Assembly (NCBI GenBank): GCA_028696455.1
Contig: JAQVGZ010000009.1
Span: 1 to 57,127, forward strand
Origin: Desulfotomaculaceae bacterium
Lineage (GTDB): Bacteria > Bacillota > Desulfotomaculia > Desulfotomaculales > Pelotomaculaceae
Length of the DNA stretch: 57,127 nt
Direction: 5' to 3'
The position numbers were made by a program, and so were the translations under genes. Of the stretch, positions 1-7,938 are shown piece by piece. Under the pieces are notes generated by a model. That model was not told the DNA's origin. It did no database searches and saw only the letters and a list, made by a program, of their open reading frames with translations. Position 1 is the first letter of the stretch. The number at the start of each line of letters is the position of its first letter.

Positions 1-166
1 CCCGGTACACAAACTCTATGCCAAAAGTTGTTTTACCCGCACCGGGAACTCCTTCTACCAGAACCGAGTTGCCCCTTACAATGCCACCGTATACCAGTTC
101 GTCAAAGCCTTTGCTTCCGGTAGGTACTTTGTTCAAAGGACAGCCCCCTCCCGTTTGATTGTTCAT
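1..166 (-). CDS. KaiC/RecA-like ATPase, N-terminal fragment (cut by window edge)
   Basis: The reverse strand reads from an ATG at 166 out of the window, giving 55 residues. The fragment has the layout of the KaiC/RadA-like branch of the RecA superfamily: a short lead, a segment PTGSKGFDELVYGGI, then a Walker A loop GVPGAGKTT. Members are ATPases that assemble as rings and act in signalling or DNA-related roles, but the fragment is too short to pick one. The family and P-loop are seen directly; function is unknown. No neighbour on the same strand lies close enough to suggest an operon. Confidence 0.7.
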   Translation of the reverse strand, partial: MNNQTGGGCPLNKVPTGSKGFDELVYGGIVRGNSVLVEGVPGAGKTTFGIEFVYR

Positions 167-504
167 TAAATAAACACAATTCGATAAATTTGCAAAAAAT
201 CCTTTATTATATAAAAGTTACTGAAAAAAATGTTAAAAATTTTTGAAACTACCAGTTCTTGACCATTTTTCACAACAGTTATGCGGCTTCGGCTTCAGCT
301 AAAAAGATAATGATAATGCTCGGTTTATTACTGTGTGTCGGGGCTAAAGGTTTGCAATCATTAAAAGGTCTCCGGAGTAAACTCCAGAGACCCAGTTTAT
401 CAACATAGTGAATAATTATAAACTCCTGCTCTTTACCAGCGTATTTTACTTGGCCTTTAAATATTACCAGATAGAGTTATCTGTGATAAGTTGCTTCTGT
501 TGTT
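167..504. other. Intergenic region with one strong hairpin
   Basis: These 338 bases separate the KaiC-like fragment from a small reverse-strand gene. I see no convincing coding frame. The only clear structure is the inverted repeat at 367-392. The sequence between 170 and 260 is very AT-rich and probably holds the promoter of the KaiC-like gene, but no clean -35/-10 pair stands out. Confidence 0.5.
361..392 (-). terminator. Probable intrinsic terminator of the 51-residue gene
   Basis: Arms 367-378 and 381-392 form a 12-bp stem with one mismatch and a 2-nt loop. On the reverse strand the stem is followed by TTTTAAT. It lies about 110 bases past the stop of the reverse-strand gene at 505-660, the only gene it could serve. 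Confidence 0.55.
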
Positions 505-660
505 CTAGCTGGGATCAACTTCATCATAGGACAATGTTGTAACTTGAGTAAAATTACCACTTTTTATATCGTCCTTATTAGCCCGTTTTTTTAATATGCC
601 TTTATCGCCAGCTGCCAAAGTTGGCTCTTTTTTCTTTCTGTTAGCACTTTTAATCGCCAT
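505..660 (-). CDS. Small basic hypothetical protein, 51 aa
   Basis: A 51-residue reading frame starts with ATG at 660, preceded by an AGGGAG ribosome site 9 bases upstream. It begins MAIKSANRKKKEP and ends SYDEVDPS, with a lysine-rich first half and an acidic tail. No transmembrane segment or Cys is present. I do not recognise the family. It lies 29 bases downstream of the CotF-family gene on the same strand, so the two are probably co-transcribed, which hints at a role in spores. The good ribosome site and coherent composition argue that it is real. Confidence 0.6.
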   Translation of the reverse strand: MAIKSANRKKKEPTLAAGDKGILKKRANKDDIKSGNFTQVTTLSYDEVDPS

Positions 661-689
661 CTTGTATTAGCTCCCTGACTCTGGGTATA

Positions 690-1259
690 TTAGGAGTGCG
701 TTGGATTAATCTGCCCCATGTTTGTAGATGTAAAACTATTAAGCATGGTTTGTGTAGTCATATCTTTCATGGTTGCTACCTGGTAATATCCTTTCTGATT
801 CATATAGTTCCATGTTTCATAGGCTTGTTCAGAACAATTAATGGCGCTTTGCTGCATCATACGTCTTAAATTTGGGTCTGCAATTTCAAGAGAAGCAATC
901 ATCTTAAGAGTGGCAGATGCTTTATGACAGCCTAACATCCCACTAGCAATGTCCCTATCGTCCATTTCATTTACTGAAGTATTTGGAGCTTGTGGCTGGG
1001 GGTTTTTTAGTCCATAGGATGGAGAGACATTTTTTATTGTGCGGTACGGAATTGACTCACTTTTCCCCTGTTGGCTGATGGCCTGTACCATGCTATTATA
1101 TTCTTGAGTCATGAATCTGATTTGGTTATCCAAAATAGAGCCCAGTTGTGGATCTTGTACATGAGGTCGATAAAGTTGAAATTGGTTAATACCATCAATT
1201 GTGTCTGTTAAGACTTCGTGTAATTCCATAACCTCGTGTGCTCCTAAATTTGCGGCCAT
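690..1259 (-). CDS. Spore coat protein, CotF family
   Basis: The protein of about 189 residues has the Coat F domain pattern: an N-terminal helix rich in HEVMELHEVL, a central segment of paired helices with many Met and Gln, and a second helical half carrying SEQAYETWNYM and a C-terminal GYYQVA motif. CotF-like proteins are abundant small helical proteins of the spore coat in Bacilli and Clostridia. The start at 1259 is preferred over the ATG at 1277 because GGGAG lies 9 bases upstream of it. The downstream 51-residue gene is probably in the same transcript. The family call is from motif recognition; expression in the mother cell is inferred. Confidence 0.8.
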   Translation of the reverse strand: MAANLGAHEVMELHEVLTDTIDGINQFQLYRPHVQDPQLGSILDNQIRFMTQEYNSMVQAISQQGKSESIPYRTIKNVSPSYGLKNPQPQAPNTSVNEMDDRDIASGMLGCHKASATLKMIASLEIADPNLRRMMQQSAINCSEQAYETWNYMNQKGYYQVATMKDMTTQTMLNSFTSTNMGQINPTHS

Positions 1260-1346
1260 GATAGATTCTCCCTTCATAATTGAGTTCCTGTTTTATTATA
1301 TTGAAATTTTATTGATTTATTCAATAAAATCATAGACTATATATAT

Positions 1347-1380
1347 AAAAGCCAGGATACTTAATTGTTCCTGGCTTTTT
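1347..1380. terminator. Bidirectional terminator-like hairpin
   Basis: Arms 1347-1357 and 1369-1379 are perfect inverted repeats of 11 bases around an 11-nt loop. The forward strand ends in a run of T, while the reverse strand ends in TTTTATATA. It lies just past the stop of the DUF2512 gene at 1389, so it probably ends that reverse-strand transcript. Confidence 0.6.
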
Positions 1381-1388
1381 CCAGATAT

Positions 1389-1778
1389 TTATTGCATATC
1401 TTCTTTTACCGGTGCTGGGGTAATTTTAAGGTACCTATGAAAGAACCATTCTCCCAGGGCAATTATGCCAATTGCAAGAATCCAACCCAAAGCTGATAGT
1501 GTCATTGCCCCATTAACCACTAGATCGGCTATATAAATTACCACAGCGGATAACACTGCATCAGCGACTGTTGCTGTAGGATTTCCATATGCCGGTAAAA
1601 TAAATAAATCCCCTACCGCATAGGCAATTAAAGCTAGCACCAATGCAGTTACTAAGGAATCATTAATGGTAAGCATGCTGAAGTTTGGCAGAACAATTGC
1701 ACATATTAGACCAATAATTACGAGTTTCGTTATAAAATTGGCAACATGTTTGCTTACCGGCATTTCTGTAGCTTTCAT
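1389..1778 (-). CDS. DUF2512 (YndM-like) four-helix membrane protein
   Basis: The 129-residue protein is almost entirely membrane-embedded, with about four hydrophobic helices (roughly residues 15-35, 42-62, 70-90 and 95-112). The charged ends are KATEMPVSKH at the front and PAPVKEDMQ at the back. The order and the GDLFILP motif after the second helix fit DUF2512/YndM, a family widespread in spore-formers with no known activity. An AAAGGAGG ribosome site sits 7 bases upstream of the ATG at 1778. It stands alone, with a hairpin directly after it. Confidence 0.75.
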   Translation of the reverse strand: MKATEMPVSKHVANFITKLVIIGLICAIVLPNFSMLTINDSLVTALVLALIAYAVGDLFILPAYGNPTATVADAVLSAVVIYIADLVVNGAMTLSALGWILAIGIIALGEWFFHRYLKITPAPVKEDMQ

Positions 1779-1860
1779 GAATATCCTCCTTTCATTTTTT
1801 ATTAATTAATATTTTTACCTTTTATGCAAAATATATACATGAACGACTGATGACATCACA

Positions 1861-2574
1861 ATGGTTTGGTTGGTGTGTTACAATATGGGGGAAAAACGTA
1901 TTTGGGAAATTGATTTATTAAGGGCGACAGCTATAATCCTTATGGTTATTTTTCATATAGTAGTTGACTTAAATAAATTGGTTGGTATAGATATCGATTA
2001 TTTTAGTGGGTTCTGGTTTTGGGAGGGCAAGATATCAGCTTTGATATTTATATTTCTAGCGGGAATAAGCAGTGGTTTCAGTAAGAATACTGTAACAAGA
2101 GGTATCAAGGTACTTTCGTATGGAATGGCTATTACATTTTTTACATACATTTTTTTTAGAGAACAATACATTATTTTCGGTATTTTGCACTTATTAGGAA
2201 CCAGTATGATTATCTTTCCATTGTTTAAAAGAATAGATAATATACTTTTGTTTATCAGTGCCATTATTGTAGCACTTGCAGCAATACCACTAAATAATAT
2301 CTTTACCAACACAAGTTTGTTAATACCCTTTGGAATTACATGCAAAGGACTAGCTACACTTGATTATTATCCCTTGATTCCATATTTTTCAGTGTTTATA
2401 TTGGGTATTCTTGCTTATAAAATGTATTATCATAAAAAGCAGAGTCTTTGTAAATCCAATTTCGAAAATAAATATATAAGGACAATAAGTAAGAGTTCGC
2501 TTTTGATATATCTTGTGCATCAACCAGTTATTATTGCTACGATTATTCTATTCAAATCTTTGACAAGCAGTTAG
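1861..2574 (+). CDS. DUF1624 / HGSNAT-like membrane protein
   Basis: About 237 residues with seven or so transmembrane helices. The N-terminus carries EIDLLRATAIILMVIFH, which matches the conserved R-x-x-x-I-D-x-L-R motif and His of the heparan-alpha-glucosaminide N-acetyltransferase catalytic domain family (PF07786, DUF1624). Bacterial members are presumed membrane acyltransferases with unknown acceptors. The start is uncertain: ATG at 1861 has no ribosome site, while ATG at 1885 (MGEKRIW) begins exactly where family members begin. Base composition is more AT-rich than the housekeeping genes downstream. Confidence 0.65.
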   Translation: MVWLVCYNMGEKRIWEIDLLRATAIILMVIFHIVVDLNKLVGIDIDYFSGFWFWEGKISALIFIFLAGISSGFSKNTVTRGIKVLSYGMAITFFTYIFFREQYIIFGILHLLGTSMIIFPLFKRIDNILLFISAIIVALAAIPLNNIFTNTSLLIPFGITCKGLATLDYYPLIPYFSVFILGILAYKMYYHKKQSLCKSNFENKYIRTISKSSLLIYLVHQPVIIATIILFKSLTSS

Positions 2575-2741
2575 CAAAATATATCTTCACAAAGCAGAAC
2601 CTACTTTGAAAAATTAACCACAGACTAACATTAACTGGGTCTCAAATAAAAGATAATCCGTCATAAACCCAAAAAAATTGAGACTATGAGTAAAAAGGGT
2701 TGCATTTTTTCATACATAAAAAAAGAATATTAGTATATCCT

Positions 2742-2828
2742 ATGAAAAAGATAATAGGACATGGTCGACAATTGCATAATGGAATAATCTTTGGTCCACA
2801 GGGGCAGGTAGAAGTAATCCAAATATAA
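2742..2828 (+). CDS. Possible 28-aa peptide
   Basis: ATG at 2742 opens a 28-residue frame ending VEVIQI, with the segment IIFGPQGQ. There is no clear ribosome site, and I do not recognise it. It lies 29 bases upstream of the next small gene on the same strand. The evidence is weak: only its compact frame and position favour it. Confidence 0.2.
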   Translation: MKKIIGHGRQLHNGIIFGPQGQVEVIQI

Positions 2829-2857
2829 ATTTTCTGCAGCTAACGAGGTGAGTCCAT

Positions 2858-3076
2858 TTGGAAATTAAAGACAAAGATTTATTAAAAGTAGCCGCAACAA
2901 TGTTTGCTGGCATTGTAAGAAGTAATGATATGGAAATTATTCTGAAGAAAGATGAAGCAGGAAATACCGACCTCTGGTTTAAAACAAGGTTTAAAACAAA
3001 TAATTTTGACGGTGCTGTCAATGTGTCTACAATAATGACATCTTTGGTTAAAGGCCTAAAGAGCATAGAAGTTTAG
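2858..3076 (+). CDS. Small hypothetical protein, 72 aa
   Basis: A TTG start at 2858 follows a GAGGTGA ribosome site at good distance. The 72-residue product has a plausible alpha/beta pattern (KDKDLLKVAATMFAGIV, then EIILKKDEAGNTDLWFKTRF) and no Cys or membrane segment. No family is recognised. It runs tail to tail with the MBL hydrolase and overlaps its last 21 coding bases. A short hairpin with a T run just past its stop (3084-3101) supports it being a transcribed unit. Confidence 0.45.
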   Translation: MEIKDKDLLKVAATMFAGIVRSNDMEIILKKDEAGNTDLWFKTRFKTNNFDGAVNVSTIMTSLVKGLKSIEV

Positions 3077-3892
3077 TATTATTGAGCCTCCGGGCTCTTT
3101 TCTTGATGCCGACGTGTTTCTCAACCCCTGATCATCTGACCAACATCCGGGAGTTCGTGCGGGTGCGCTAACCAGTGATATGCCCGGAGACAGGTGGCGC
3201 CTGGCTGTGTTCAGCGCCAGGGCAGGATTATTATCTTTTTCGCTGAGGTGGCCGAGCATAACAAGTTTACAGTTTTTCAGCCCCATGGACTTAAGCGCCT
3301 GGCTGCACTGCTCGTTTGACAGGTGCCCGGCAGGGCCTAGGTTGCGCTTGATTACATGCTGCGGTTTTGATGATTTTTTATAAAGATCCGGATCATGGTT
3401 TGATTCTATATAAAGGTAATCCACTGCTTGAAAAGCATCAAGGCAGCTTGCCGGGACAAATCCCGTATCAGTGATAAACCCCATCCGCTCACCATTGCTG
3501 CTGAGTATGAAGCCAATAGTCTCAACGTCATGAGACAGGCTGAAATGAGCTACTGAAAGGCTGCCTATTGTATTCCCGGCGCAGTTGCCGAAAGGAATAA
3601 ATGTCGGTGTTGTTCTAAAACGGATGTTTTCCCCAAGTTTTTTTAGAATATTTGCCGTTGAATAGATTGGCAAACTTTTTTCCTGACAAATAAACTTGAG
3701 TCCGTAAACATGGTCGATGTGGCAATGGGTTACCAGGATCGCGTCAATGTCGCTTAACCCCAGGCCGACCTGAGACAGGAAAGGCTTAATGTCTTTCTTC
3801 CTGAGCCCGCAGTCAATTAGTATGCAAGTATTATTGTCCTGCACCACGATGCTGTTGGCGTAGCTGCAGGACGACAGACTACAAAATCTCAA
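3056..3892 (-). CDS. MBL-fold metallohydrolase (YycJ/WalJ-like)
   Basis: A 278-residue metallo-beta-lactamase-fold hydrolase. The metal-binding motif THCHIDH is near residue 55, a further His is in LSHDVET (about 115), the metal-bridging Asp is in FITDTGFVP (about 141), and the His in ESNHD (about 165) and GHLS motifs follow. This order matches the YycJ/WalJ group of predicted 5'-exonuclease-like hydrolases. It starts at a TTG (3892) with AGGGGG 9 bases upstream; there is no ATG upstream in frame. The last residues, after about 230, are poorly conserved in character and may be a variable tail. Confidence 0.8.
   Translation of the reverse strand: MRFCSLSSCSYANSIVVQDNNTCILIDCGLRKKDIKPFLSQVGLGLSDIDAILVTHCHIDHVYGLKFICQEKSLPIYSTANILKKLGENIRFRTTPTFIPFGNCAGNTIGSLSVAHFSLSHDVETIGFILSSNGERMGFITDTGFVPASCLDAFQAVDYLYIESNHDPDLYKKSSKPQHVIKRNLGPAGHLSNEQCSQALKSMGLKNCKLVMLGHLSEKDNNPALALNTARRHLSPGISLVSAPARTPGCWSDDQGLRNTSASRKEPGGSIILNFYAL
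3084..3101 (+). terminator. Short intrinsic terminator
   Basis: GAGCC and GGCTC arms (3084-3088, 3093-3097) with a TCCG loop and a following TTTT. It lies just past the forward-strand 72-residue gene and inside the end of the reverse-strand MBL gene. Confidence 0.4.
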
Positions 3893-4059
3893 AGTTTGGT
3901 TCCCCCTAGAAATGACACTAGATTAATACCACAAACATTCCAAAAACCCTTCAGATTGAGCTGAAAGGTTTTTACTTTCTATATGACACAAACCAAAAAA
4001 CTTCATTAAGCATATACTGCCAGTAAAGACTTTAAGCAACTGGTTAAGGAGTGAATAAT

Positions 4060-4989
4060 TTGGATAAGCAATTGTATGCCTGTCAGGGTAAGAAAGCTGT
4101 CATTGAGCTTGTAAATGGTAGGAAAATCTTTGGTACGATTTTAGCGGTAGACCAGCAGTGTATGCGCGTGGAAACAGCTGAAGGAGTAGGCACGTTGCCT
4201 ATTAAAGCAATCCTGGTTATTTGGGAGGAACTGCATCGTTCCATAAACGAAAAAAATATGGAGGAACTTGCAGGACGGCTTAGGGAAAGTGTAAAAGCCC
4301 ATATTAGTTGTACCGGCCCCCAGTTTTCATGCACTCAGCAGTATGTCTGCAGACCGCCGGACTACTGCACGAGTGTTTTTTCCTGTCCCGGTAGTTATGT
4401 ACCCAGTTCCTGCGGGCCTTTCGTGTTTGGTTCCCAATGCAACATCCCCGGGGGCTATACCTGCGCTGGCCAGCAGTTTTACGGCATTGTAGGGCCGACT
4501 GTTGGTGGATCTCCAGCTATTTGCCCCGGCCAGGCTGAGCAAGGTGGTCAAAATCTATGGTGCCGGCCATGCCTTGGCTACACCTGTACCAATGATTATA
4601 CTGGTACACAGCCTGGCAGCTGTGTTATGGCCTATGCCTGCCAGTATGGAGTTTGCGGTCCAGTTGGCGGTGGTGGATGTCCACAATTCATGTGTGCTTC
4701 GTTCCAATACAGTATGCCCTGTATTTGTCAGTTTGCACAGCCCTGTATGTCACAATATATGCAGCCGTGTAGTAATCAGTATGGGCAGACCTGTCCGCTT
4801 TTCCCGTTTAAGTCCTGGAACCCCCAGTGTGGCCCCTTGGGCAGCTTTACTTGCCGCGAGCCGTTTTCCGGTATGACTGAACCAGCGTCAGTTATGTCTC
4901 CGGAATCAGCCACAGTTTCCCACCAGCCAGTGGGATTTGGTGTTCAGGAAGCCCAGGGAGAAGAAGACAGCGACGAGAAAAAGGAATAG
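4060..4989 (+). CDS. Sm-like domain fused to a Cys-rich tail; candidate radical SAM substrate
   Basis: About 309 residues. The TTG at 4060 is chosen because AAGGAGTGA sits 5 bases before it; a GTG at 4051 is in frame but has its Shine-Dalgarno touching the codon. Residues 1-57 look like a small Sm/LSM-type beta barrel (VIELVNGRKIFGTILAVD, then a KAILVIWE strand). After a short helix, residues 84-265 are low in complexity and hold 24 cysteines, with many Gln, Tyr, Pro and Gly, often five residues apart (four in a row near 91-109). The tail is acidic and Cys-free (EEDSDEKKE). The stop is 3 bases from a radical SAM/SPASM maturase gene, which suggests this is its modified substrate. It could instead be a structural, coat-like protein. 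No family is recognised. Confidence 0.65.
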   Translation: MDKQLYACQGKKAVIELVNGRKIFGTILAVDQQCMRVETAEGVGTLPIKAILVIWEELHRSINEKNMEELAGRLRESVKAHISCTGPQFSCTQQYVCRPPDYCTSVFSCPGSYVPSSCGPFVFGSQCNIPGGYTCAGQQFYGIVGPTVGGSPAICPGQAEQGGQNLWCRPCLGYTCTNDYTGTQPGSCVMAYACQYGVCGPVGGGGCPQFMCASFQYSMPCICQFAQPCMSQYMQPCSNQYGQTCPLFPFKSWNPQCGPLGSFTCREPFSGMTEPASVMSPESATVSHQPVGFGVQEAQGEEDSDEKKE

Positions 4990-4992
4990 CAC

Positions 4993-6246
4993 ATGGAAAA
5001 TAAAAACCAGGCGGCCTGGTTGGAACAGATGGCGGAAAAAATCAGGGGGTGTACCCAGAGCTTCCCGGGTTACTCTCCTCAGGTTTTAAAAAAAAATTTA
5101 ATCAATGAATTTTTCATAAGCGCGGATGATGCCGAAAAGTTAACAGTTATGGTTGACAGGGAATTAAACCTGGGCGAGCTTGGCTTAGCAGCCCTGGAGC
5201 TGAATCTGACCTTTAACTGCAATTTAACTTGCAGCTACTGCTTTGTGCACCAAAAAAGCCCACAGGACCGCATGACAATTGGGACAGCCCAAAAGGCGAT
5301 TGACCTGTTGATGGAGCGGGCCGCATACCCCAATGTAAACATAACCTTATTTGGCGGTGAGCCCCTGCTGGAATTTAACTTGATTAAAAAAATAGTGCCC
5401 TATGCGCTGGAAGCAGCTAAGAAGCACAATTTAGCTGTCACCTGGGCGGTGACTACCAATGGTACACTGATCAATGAAGAAATCCTGAAGTTTTTCTCCC
5501 AATATAACATTAATATGCTGCTCAGTATTGACGGCGGACCGGAAACCCACGACCGCTACCGCCGAACCAGGTGCGGGGAGGGTACCTGGCACAAAATAGC
5601 CGATTTACTCTCGCTAATTAAAGCCTATCAGCCCTGGCTTGGTGCCAGGATGACCGTCAGCACCGAGGCCATTGAAAAAATGAGGGAAGATTTCAACCAG
5701 CTGGTCGAATTAGGTATAAACCAGTTCATAATTGCCCCGGCCCAGGGTGCCAGTTGCTGGAGTAAAGAGGAGATTGAGCAGTATGGTCTCAATCTAATTG
5801 ATATACTGCGCGATTATCTGAAGTTAAAACAAAAAGGTTATCCTATTTTTATTGAGGAATTTGAAAAGGGAGAAGATGAATATACCGGTTGGGGCTGCCG
5901 GGCTGGCAGGACGTCACTGGCAGTGGCCCCTAATGGGGATGTTAGCCCCTGCTCAAAGCTATTGGGCCTGACTGAGGAAGGTGGCAAAGCAATCATTGGC
6001 AACGTGAATTCAGACCTAAACATGCAATTACTAGAGCCTTTCCAAAACCCAATTAGCCGCCAGCAGCCATATTGCAGGAGTTGCTTCCGACAGTGCACCG
6101 GTGGTTGCTATGCAGTAAATTATGAGCAGACCGGCGACCACTTTACTCCCTCCGAGGAGAACTGCCTGTTCTGGGTAGTCTGCCAGGAGACTAAAAGGAT
6201 ATCCCGAATGTTCCGATCGGGCTGCCGACAATATGGATATCGATGA
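4993..6246 (+). CDS. Radical SAM/SPASM domain peptide maturase
   Basis: A 417-residue protein. An N-terminal 65-residue segment may bind the substrate. The radical SAM core begins with CNLTCSYC (Cys 76, 80, 83: CxxxCxxC for the 4Fe-4S/SAM site), then GGEP (121-124), TTNGT and SIDGGPETHDRYR. The C-terminal SPASM region has Cys at 302, 320, 361, 364, 368, 372, 391 and 397, enough for two auxiliary 4Fe-4S clusters. This layout is typical of enzymes that make thioether or C-C links in ribosomal peptides, and of anaerobic sulfatase maturases. ATG at 4993 is preceded by AAGGA inside the previous gene, so the pair is translationally linked. Confidence 0.85.
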   Translation: MENKNQAAWLEQMAEKIRGCTQSFPGYSPQVLKKNLINEFFISADDAEKLTVMVDRELNLGELGLAALELNLTFNCNLTCSYCFVHQKSPQDRMTIGTAQKAIDLLMERAAYPNVNITLFGGEPLLEFNLIKKIVPYALEAAKKHNLAVTWAVTTNGTLINEEILKFFSQYNINMLLSIDGGPETHDRYRRTRCGEGTWHKIADLLSLIKAYQPWLGARMTVSTEAIEKMREDFNQLVELGINQFIIAPAQGASCWSKEEIEQYGLNLIDILRDYLKLKQKGYPIFIEEFEKGEDEYTGWGCRAGRTSLAVAPNGDVSPCSKLLGLTEEGGKAIIGNVNSDLNMQLLEPFQNPISRQQPYCRSCFRQCTGGCYAVNYEQTGDHFTPSEENCLFWVVCQETKRISRMFRSGCRQYGYR

Positions 6247-6268
6247 ATTGTTATTATTTTAAAAACAA

Positions 6269-6304
6269 CGCCGGCGCTTGCCTTAAGACAGGCGCCGCTT
6301 TTCA
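6269..6304 (+). terminator. Intrinsic terminator after the radical SAM gene
   Basis: Arms 6272-6280 and 6289-6297 form a GC-rich 9-bp stem (one G-T pair) with an 8-nt loop, followed by CTTTT. It closes the two-gene Cys-rich/maturase unit. Confidence 0.75.
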
Positions 6305-6368
6305 ATATTTTACCGGGTGCTGATAATGTCAGTTCTATTGATCAGGCCGGGTATTAGAATGTTTGTGT

Positions 6369-6374
6369 TATAAT
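6369..6374 (+). promoter_or_regulatory. Extended -10 promoter element
   Basis: TATAAT preceded by TG one base upstream (TGTTATAAT). It lies about 37 bases before the ATG at 6411, which also has an AGGGGA ribosome site. The promoter of the decayed ABC transporter therefore appears to survive. Confidence 0.4.
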
Positions 6375-6410
6375 AAAAGGTAATTGAAATCTAATTACAT
6401 GAGGGGAACA

Positions 6411-6636
6411 ATGAGCGAAAATGATGTGGCTATTGCCCATAATTTGGTAAATGTTCGGTAATTTTAAGCTGTAAAAGGGTTGGACTTTAATCGCTTGGCT
6501 TACTCCTTTTTACCATGGCGTGGAAGTGATCCGTCCTCTGGCGCTTGGCTAGGGCAACTGGTCTATGTTGGCTGTCTTTGTTCTGTTAACCTTACGTATT
6601 CCCCTGGTCATGGTAAAAAACCGCTTGATCCAATAA
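6411..6636 (+). pseudogene. Collapsed ABC transporter remnant (ATPase N-terminus plus ABC-2 permease C-terminus)
   Basis: ATG at 6411 with a ribosome site opens only 16 codons (MSENDVAIAHNLVNVR), which resembles the first residues of an ABC ATP-binding protein (EAxNLVK). Shortly after, another frame at 6475-6636 reads LTPFYHGVEVIRPLALG, a stop codon, then a hydrophobic helix and LRIPLVMVKNRLIQ, and ends. That resembles the C-terminal end of ABC-2 (NodJ-like) permeases, which end in PLYHGVE...RL. The simplest reading is a large internal deletion of an ATPase-permease pair followed by point decay. No intact coding gene exists between 6247 and 6744. Confidence 0.45.
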
Positions 6637-6744
6637 AGTGCTCGATCGTAATATCTAAAAGAATTTTTATCACTCTGAATATCCTTAAAATAGTAGGTTT
6701 TATCGTTTGATCGGTTTATACTGGCAGCGACGGGGGGAGAATGA

Positions 6745-7617
6745 TTGACTGAGGCTTGTAACGATAGGGACCCTACAGATAATGAGTCTGCTTCAGGTGA
6801 AATTGCTGACGGGACAGACTTTATAGAAGAAAAGGAACTGTTTGACGAAGCCATTGATAATTTTGATGAAAATGAGGAGGTCCCGTCTAACCGGCCGCTG
6901 TGGCTACGGCTGATAGCACTGGTAGCTATTATGGGGTTTCTGGGTCTTGTTGCTGTGACCTCCTGGCCAAATTTGAGGTGGCCGCAGCAGATGGCGAACC
7001 TGGTGCTGGAATCACTGCGCCTGAAAAAAGAAATTGATCCCGCTTGGCTAAAGGCGGTGGTGCAGATTGATGTAGTATACCGCGATCAGGGCCCAGCTTA
7101 TCCAGTAGCGCAAAAGTCAGGCACAGGATTTAATATCGAGCAAGGTGGGCAAATAATTACTAACCACCATGTCGTCGCTGGGGCCTTAAACATAAGTGTT
7201 ACTTTTCCAGATGGAAAAATATTCAAAGGAGAGCAGTGGACCGGTGCGCCAGAATATGACCTGGCGGTAATCAAGCTGCGAGCTAATGGTCTTCCGGTGG
7301 TACCACTAAATATGTTCCAGGTTCCGCAAGCTGGTGATACAGTTAGAGTGGTCGGCAACCCACTTGACCTGAAAAGCATTGTGGTTGAGGGGAAAATCAT
7401 CCAGTACCTCACGGCTGGGAATACGCCAGGTAAAGTTTTTAGCATCGATGCGCCCATATACCCGGGCAACAGTGGTAGTCCGGTTTTTGACAGCGGAGGT
7501 CAGGTCGTAGGAGTGGTTTTTGGCAGACTGACAGGTACGCAATACGGCAGAGAGCCGCCTGCCCTGGCGGTACCCATCGGTGAAGTGACCGACCTGTTTA
7601 CTGGGGGCAGTGAATAA
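6745..7617 (+). CDS. Membrane-anchored trypsin-like (HtrA-type S1C) serine protease
   Basis: A 290-residue protein starting at TTG 6745 behind a GGGGGAGA ribosome site; an ATG at 6740 stops after three codons. Residues 1-48 are acidic and probably cytoplasmic, 50-70 form one transmembrane helix, and the rest is an extracellular chymotrypsin-fold domain. Triad motifs are TNHHV (His, about 149), EYDLAVI (Asp, about 174) and GNSGSPVF (Ser, about 249). No PDZ domain follows, so it is shorter than DegP/HtrA. It probably works in surface protein quality control. It stands alone between the ABC remnant and tRNA-Ser. Confidence 0.85.
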   Translation: MTEACNDRDPTDNESASGEIADGTDFIEEKELFDEAIDNFDENEEVPSNRPLWLRLIALVAIMGFLGLVAVTSWPNLRWPQQMANLVLESLRLKKEIDPAWLKAVVQIDVVYRDQGPAYPVAQKSGTGFNIEQGGQIITNHHVVAGALNISVTFPDGKIFKGEQWTGAPEYDLAVIKLRANGLPVVPLNMFQVPQAGDTVRVVGNPLDLKSIVVEGKIIQYLTAGNTPGKVFSIDAPIYPGNSGSPVFDSGGQVVGVVFGRLTGTQYGREPPALAVPIGEVTDLFTGGSE

Positions 7618-7938
7618 AACACAATATGGCTGAACAGGTTTTTTGACTTATAGTGGCGTCCTCCATGAATCCCATAGCTTGATACGGGGGAATAATGGTT
7701 TCATTAGTTTTAACTTGACCAAAGTGTCAGGTAGCTTTTTAGTGTAGTAGAACGAGTAGAGGTGAGATTAATTCGAAAAAAACTTGCAGTATAGCAGTTA
7801 TTCGTGTATAATAGTTTAGCATCATGGTTTTTTAGAAAATGTTTTTGGTAAGTGTTCATCAAGCCAGCGATGATTGAGATTTGATTATATTAAAATCGCT
7901 ATAAAATTTCTGATAACTGATCGTTTTTGGTAGTGCAC
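7618..7938. other. Intergenic region before tRNA-Ser
   Basis: These 321 bases have no coding frame I can support. The only recognisable element is the sigma-A type promoter at 7784-7812, about 125 bases before the tRNA. Confidence 0.5.
7784..7812 (+). promoter_or_regulatory. Sigma-A promoter, probably for tRNA-Ser/SRP RNA
   Basis: TTGCAG (7784-7789), a 17-base spacer and a perfect TATAAT (7807-7812). Nothing else on this strand lies between it and the tRNA gene. Confidence 0.65.

Noticed and set aside
2740-3066. 108-residue reverse frame opposite the 72-residue gene
   Set aside because: It has no ribosome site, and the forward frame has both a site and a terminator.
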